From positions 651,397 through 715,396 of the forward strand of contig VZQC01005897.1 of the NCBI GenBank assembly GCA_009823505.1: a stretch of 64,000 bases of DNA, read 5' to 3'. The DNA is from Rhizomys pruinosus. Lineage: Eukaryota; Chordata; Mammalia; Rodentia; Spalacidae. The notes beneath the pieces are model-generated. The model ran no database searches and was not told where the DNA came from. It worked only from the letters and a program-made list of their open reading frames with translations. The position numbers and the translations under genes are program-made. This document shows positions 59,056-64,000 of this stretch, in pieces; positions within the stretch are counted from its first letter, which is position 1, and the number at the start of each line of letters is the position of its first letter.

Positions 59056-59297
59056 TTTTTTTAATTTTTATTTATTTCTGTATGTGTATGAATGTACTGT
59101 CTGCATGGAAGTCTGTGCACCCGTGTCGTGCAACGCCGCGGAGTTCAGAAGAGGGTCTCGGATTCCCCTGGAACTGGAGTTCTCCTGGAATTGGAGCTTC
59201 AGACGGTTCTCAGCCGCCATGTGGGTGCTGGGGATCGAACCCGGGTCCTCTGCAAGAGCGGTCAGCGCTCTTAACCGCTAGGCCATCTCTCCAGCCC
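59056..59297 (-). mobile_element. Young B2 SINE with 14-bp TSD
   Basis: Minus-strand B2 with duplicated internal segment inside the L1 3' UTR, flanked by gtaatatttctttt at 59042-59055 and 59298-59311. Confidence 0.97.
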
Positions 59298-59695
59298 GTA
59301 ATATTTCTTTTTACTTGCTTACAACCCTACTGTTAAAATGTGAATCCCTAAACATGTTCAGAATTAACCTATAGTTAATTTTCAGATGTCATAATTTTGG
59401 TATATGTGTGACATGTATACGCATATTTTGGAGCAATACAAATTGGAGGGAACAATAAAATAAAAAAAAAAAAATGAGTGGTTCAAAGAACTGACTGAAA
59501 CACTAAGCTCTCCAAAATAGTAAACTTCTGCATCTAGAAATTTAAAACTGAGAAAAAGATGCAAGTCAGGTGTGGCAGAATGCATGAGCTCTGGTGGGGT
59601 GGGGGTGGGGCATTGAAGGCAGAATGAGTTTAAATTTGATTAAGAAATGTTGTATGAAATGCACAAAAGTCCAATAATAAAAAAGGAGAAAAAAA

Positions 59696-60189
59696 AATCA
59701 TTCTGACAGGCTGCTCTGGCTGAGATATCAGATAATTTTAAAATTTCAGAACCCAACCCATTCTTGGGGTTCCAAGACCTTTTCAGTGATAATAAGTTTT
59801 TAAATGTTAAGAATCTTTCCTGTATGTTAAAATCCAAAATTTAAGGTGAATAATTCTAAAGTTACTTTAAAGTTAGTGCTTCAACATGACTCAGGAATGG
59901 AGCCTGGAGACTGGAGAGGAAGCGGAAAGCCCTGTCTAAGACAGTCATTCAACCTCCAAATGATCAACAGTGTCCTGGGACTACGAGAAAAACAATGAGA
60001 ACTCAAGGTTGCAGGTGTGGTTCCTTTTGAGTTTGAAAGTTTGGTAGTAAACTGCACATATATTAGGCATGTTCAAAAATTCTAAGAAATGTATGCATCA
60101 GAATCATGACGATAAATTTCCCCATCATCTCTAAAAGTCTCCTCTTTGTGGCCTACTCTTTCCTTCTGCTCCCTCTTCCTATGCGGCCA
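59696..60189. other. Single-copy stretch, nothing recognised
   Basis: No repeat or gene recognised. Confidence 0.5.
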
Positions 60190-60667
60190 TTAACCTGATT
60201 TCCGTTCAATAGATTGGTTGGTATTTCTAGTATTCCATAACATACCATGTGTAGTCTTTTATGTCTGGCTTCTTTCAGTCAGTGGTAGTTTTCTGACTGT
60301 TGTGTTATCTCAGAAATCAATAGTGCATTCTTTTTCATCGAAGAGCAACGTTCTACTTTAAGGATATGCCATGGTGAATTTGCCCATTGATATGCTAATG
60401 GACATGCAAGTTGCTCCCAGCTCTTGGTTCCTGCAATTAATTATGCTATAAACATTTGTATGAAGGATTTTATATGCATATGTACTTTTTTTTCCTCTTA
60501 GGAAGATACCTAACAGTAGAGGATGTATTAAAATCTTTAGAAAAGCAACAAATTGTTTTCCAAAATGGCTGCACCACTGTGCCTTTCCACTGAACTTTCA
60601 CATCCTCACTATAACTTATGATTTGTCTCCTAAATTGTATTCATTCTAATAGGCATATAACAATACT

Positions 60668-60823
60668 CTTTTTTGAGGGGGGTCTTTTTGAGACCGGCTC
60701 TCCCTTTAGTCCCAGCTGGCCTGGAGCTTGCTATGTAGACCAGGCTGGCCTTGAACTCACAGGGATCCACCTGCCTCTCCCTCCTGAGTGCTGGGATTAA
60801 AGGCGTGTGCTGCCACGCCCGGC
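60668..60823 (-). mobile_element. B1 SINE with 11-bp TSD
   Basis: Minus-strand B1 flanked by ataacaatact at 60657-60667 and 60824-60834. Confidence 0.95.
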
Positions 60824-61008
60824 ATAACAATACTTTGTACTGAGTTTAATCTATATTTCTTTAGTGATCCCTGATGCAGAACACCTTTGTATGGGCTCAT
60901 TCGGTTTTGCATATTTTTAGTGAAATGTTTATTCACATTTTTTTGTCCATTGTGAATTTCGAGTTGCTGGCTTCCTTATTATTGAGCACTAAATTTTTGT
61001 TTTTGGGT

Positions 61009-61232
61009 ATTGGAGAGATGGATCAGTGGTTCAGAGAACTGGTTGTTCTTGCAGAGGATCTGGGTTCTGGTTTTGGCATCAACATGGCAGCTAACAGCAA
61101 TCCATAGCTCCAGTTCCAGGGATTCTGGCGCCCTCTTCTGATTCTGTGGGCATTGCATCACATGGGTGCACTTACATGCCTGCGGGCAATACACTCAGAA
61201 ACATAAAAATAATAAAAAATAAAATTTTAAAT
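61009..61232 (+). mobile_element. Older B2 SINE
   Basis: tattggagagatggatcagtgg head, gcattgcatcacatgggtgcac body and an A-rich tail. Diverged. Confidence 0.88.
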
Positions 61233-62625
61233 AGAATTTATTTTTTCATTCTTCCTTGTTAACACATGTGCTCTGGATATACTTTCTTTGTCTGTGCCTT
61301 CCTTTTTCATAGTTAATAACATCTTACAAAAAAACACTAATAAAGGTTTTAGATGTGTGGGGCTAATTCTCTCAGTTGTTACTTTACATGCTTTTTGTGA
61401 TAGTAAAGTAATCTTTGCCTAAAAGAAAATCACAAGGGTTTTCTCCTACATTTTCCAGAAAGTATTAGAGTTAGGTTTTATAAATAGGCCTATCATTTTT
61501 TTGAGCTAGTTTCTGTATAAAACACGAAGTGTGAATTAAAATTCTTTTTCTCTGCATAAGGATACCTCACTAAATTGGAACCATTACTGAAAAAGCTAGG
61601 CCATTTCTTACTAAATTGCCTTTGTATCGTTGTCAAGAATCAGTTGTCTATAAATGAATGGGTCTATATCTGTACTCTCTATCTAACCCTATTGACATAT
61701 TTGATATATTTTATTGATCTATTTTAGCATCAATATCACATTTCCACTATAGTTGTACAACCCATGAAATCAGCTATTGTTATCAGTCCTCCAACTTTGC
61801 AGTTTTGTATTAAGTTCTTTCATTGGGTATTCTAAATCCTTTGCATTTCCATATGAATTTTGTATTGAAAGGAAAACAAGTCTGTTGAGATTTTGATAGT
61901 GATCACATTGAATCTATAAAATGAGTTATAATGAAATAATGCCCTAATAATAATAGGTCTTAGCCTGTTTATTAAGTCTTTTATATCCATAACAGTGTTT
62001 TATAGTTTCAGTGTATGCATCTTACCCATATTTTCAATTATACTTAATTACTTCATATTTGTTGATGCTATTGTAAATTAAGTTATTAACTTTCTGTTTG
62101 TGGTCACTTTGGACTGATATGTGGAAATACAAAGAGGATTTACATTTTTTCTCCTATGCTGACACTGTCATTTAGTAATTCCAGGAAGCTTTTTGTAGAA
62201 CTCCAGAATTTTCTACATAAACTGTCATACCCAGTGTGAATAAAAAAGGTTTTACTTCTTCCTTGTCAACCAGCTAGTTCTTGTTTCTTTCTACTGACCT
62301 GTTTGCTTTGGCTAGAACCACAGGAACACTGGTGAGAATTAAAGATGAGAGTAGTCCTGGTTTGAGTTCTTGGGAAGGAGAGTACCATCAAGGATGGTGT
62401 TGGGTGTTGATTTTTCACAGATGCTCTTCCTGTTTGCTAATAAATTATTTTTTAAGTCAAGACTGAATGTTCAACTTTCCAAATGCTTTTGTCTATTTAT
62501 TGAGATGATCATATAGTCTTTCTCTTTTAGTTTGCTAATATTGTGAATCACACTTATTGATTTTCAAATTTTAGATCAATTCCACATTGCTGGAATAAGC
62601 CTCACTTGAGTGTGGCCATGAGGTG

Positions 62626-63778
62626 CTGGTTATAGGGTAATTTATAAGTACAAGTACAACAGCCAATCAGAGTTTAGCATCACAATTAAAGTTACCAATC
62701 AAGTATACCAGCCAATCAGACTTTAACACCACAGTTAAAATTACCAATCTTTTGGGGAAACACACAAAGCAAGCAAACCAATCATTCCTAGAATGTCTAA
62801 GGAAAAATGGCTTAATGGTATCTGAGAACACTGTCCCTGAGTTTTTATAATCCTTTGTCTCAATAATCCTCTATCTCATTTCCCCCTCTCGTTGTGAGGT
62901 CTTCAAATCCTTGAAGGAAGTTCATAAGCGTTGACCACAGTTGGTGTTTCCAAGATGGAATGATCTCCCCTCTACCTGTAGTATTATATAGGCTTGCTGC
63001 TCCAAGCCCACCATCTGTGAATTTTTGTACATGGAGAGAGAGGAACTATTCCCCTGAAAGGGTCTTTCTCTTGGAGTAGATATAGCCACATAACCGATCT
63101 TTGAGAATCCCCATGCAGAACTCTCTAGAAAGAGAACAGTCCACATCACTAACAAAGTAAGATTCCCTCATTTTTTTGAGGACTGTTAAAGTATGTGTGT
63201 GAGTGTTGGTAATTTCCATATGTATGGAAATTACACATGTGTATGTGACTATTGGTAATTCTCTACTTGAAGTAAATAACATGGAGTCAGAGAAAATGAA
63301 ATACCAGGCAGCTGACTCCATTGAAATAGTCCTTAGCAAATATATGTGCCATTCACACAATTCTGACCGGAGAGTGGGACCCACTGGTGGTTAAAGGTCC
63401 AGCCTTACTCCCAATCCCATCTGGCCAATGGGCTGGGTCTTAGGTGTGAGTGAGAGTTGTTTTTGAGTAAAAGAATATATCCAGCATGTTGGAGCCAGTG
63501 AGAGGCATGTGAGCAAGATGAATGTGCATGTTTGGGGTGGCCGGGGCTTACTGTCCCTGTACTGGGAGGAGGCGTCCAGATGTTTTCTAGGCAGAGAAGG
63601 TGTGGGAAGGCTGAATGAGGGTTAGGAATTGTGGTTTTTACTGATGGAAGAAGGAAGAAGTCTATTCTGAGGGGAAAAAGAGCAGGTTGGTAGGGATTTT
63701 TGTGATGCATCAGCCAGGGCTGGAGGTTGGCCAGACAAAACTTACCCACTGGGTCATAGCTGGGACTCCATGATCATC
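62626..63778. other. Unassigned stretch with CCAAT duplication and a palindrome
   Basis: Begins just after the L1M. Contains a 49-bp tandem duplication rich in ccaat (62660-62757) and a 26-bp palindrome (63209-63234). It may be part of an LTR, but I cannot find its ends. No gene recognised. Confidence 0.35.
62660..62757. repeat. 49-bp tandem duplication with CCAAT motifs
   Basis: cagccaatcag starts each unit (62660 and 62709) and ttaccaatc ends each. There are four ccaat motifs in all. Confidence 0.85.
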
Positions 63779-63796
63779 GATTTATTTTATTTTTTT

Positions 63797-63839
<43 letters not shown>

Positions 63840-64000
63840 TGCTTTGTGTATTTCTTACATCATTTTCCAATTCAGTTCAGGCGTATATCCCTTTCCCTTC
63901 ACCCCACCCCACCCCTACCCATCCCAGATCATGCATTCTGCCGTAACTTTTCTGCATCTTTCTTTCTGTTTGTTTTCATTTTTTTTTAACAATAAGTGAT
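63779..64000 (-). mobile_element. Repeat X/L1 tail, cut by the window end
   Basis: A (TTTA)n run (63787-63840) is followed by the minus-strand L1 3' end (ttttccaattcagttcagg, atgcattctgcc) and, from about 63975, the A-rich end of repeat X (aacaataagtgat). It matches copy 2 at 40676-40830 and should continue past base 64000. Confidence 0.85.

Larger units (their letters stand above)
56282..59695 (+). mobile_element. L1: L1 with inverted 5' segment (twin priming), plus orientation
   Basis: 56291-57035 is minus-strand ORF2, 57036-58920 plus-strand ORF2, then the L1 3' UTR to about 59690 and an A-tail. Both the left border of the inverted part and the start of the plus part map to the same ORF2 point (ctctacaacaaaa / acaaaaagtttaaa). 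A short, imperfect TSD aaaatcattttg / aaaatcattctg is likely (56286-56297 and 59695-59706). A repeat X copy and a B2 lie inside. Confidence 0.92.
60190..62625 (-). mobile_element. Ancient L1M, long fragment
   Basis: Antisense L1 ORF2/3' region in correct order over 2.4 kb: gttttccaaaatggctgcacc (60556), the tgtccattgtgaattt region (60945), tgagattttgatagtgatcacattgaatc (61889-61916), then gctggaataagcctcacttg near the right end. Highly decayed, older than the rodent SINEs inserted in it. Confidence 0.85.

Overview
The window looks like gene-poor nuclear DNA from a muroid rodent. B1, B2, B3, B4 and ID SINEs are all present, rodent-type LINE-1 (L1) elements dominate, and older mammalian repeats (MIR, MER5-like, L1M) sit beneath them. 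The B2 copies carry an internal duplication that I do not know from house mouse, so I do not name a species. I found no intact protein-coding gene, no exon chain and no functional RNA gene. The longer open frames are L1 remnants, antisense shadows of L1, or frames through SINEs and simple repeats. One stretch of about 208 codons (23282-23907) lies in non-repetitive DNA and is reported as an open question only.

Layout. 1-1460: old SINEs and a polypurine tract. 1463-8475: one minus-strand, nearly full-length L1 with two 250-bp promoter monomers, flanked by a 13-bp target-site duplication (TSD). About 0.6 kb of unique DNA lies between the L1 3' end and the outer poly-T, as expected of a 3' transduction. 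8.5-22.1 kb: single-copy sequence with many SINEs, several nested, plus a fragment of an unfamiliar repeat here called repeat X, and older L1 and MIR. 22.1-23.3 kb: two L1 3' ends in series. 23.3-40 kb: mostly single-copy with SINEs and MIRs. 40.6-41.8 kb: the longest copy of repeat X. 45.1 kb: a U6 snRNA pseudogene. 45.9-48.6 kb and 56.3-59.7 kb: two L1 insertions with inverted 5' segments (twin priming), each with further insertions inside. 60.2-62.6 kb: an ancient L1M. 63.8 kb to the end: another repeat X/L1 tail cut by the window edge.

How the parts relate. Most of the structure comes from L1 machinery: L1 copies themselves, SINEs that borrow it (often with clear TSDs), the U6 pseudogene, and two less ordinary products. 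The first is repeat X, six full or partial copies of a body that ends in an A-rich stretch and in three copies is fused to the last ~170 bp of an L1 3' UTR. The second is a single 400-bp insertion with a 17-bp TSD that joins a B2 5' half, a rearranged B1 and the 3' end of repeat X. These two, together with the transducing L1, are the best candidates for something undescribed. SINE and L1 family names are from memory of consensus features; borders are usually good to about 10 bp, and to the base where a TSD is quoted.
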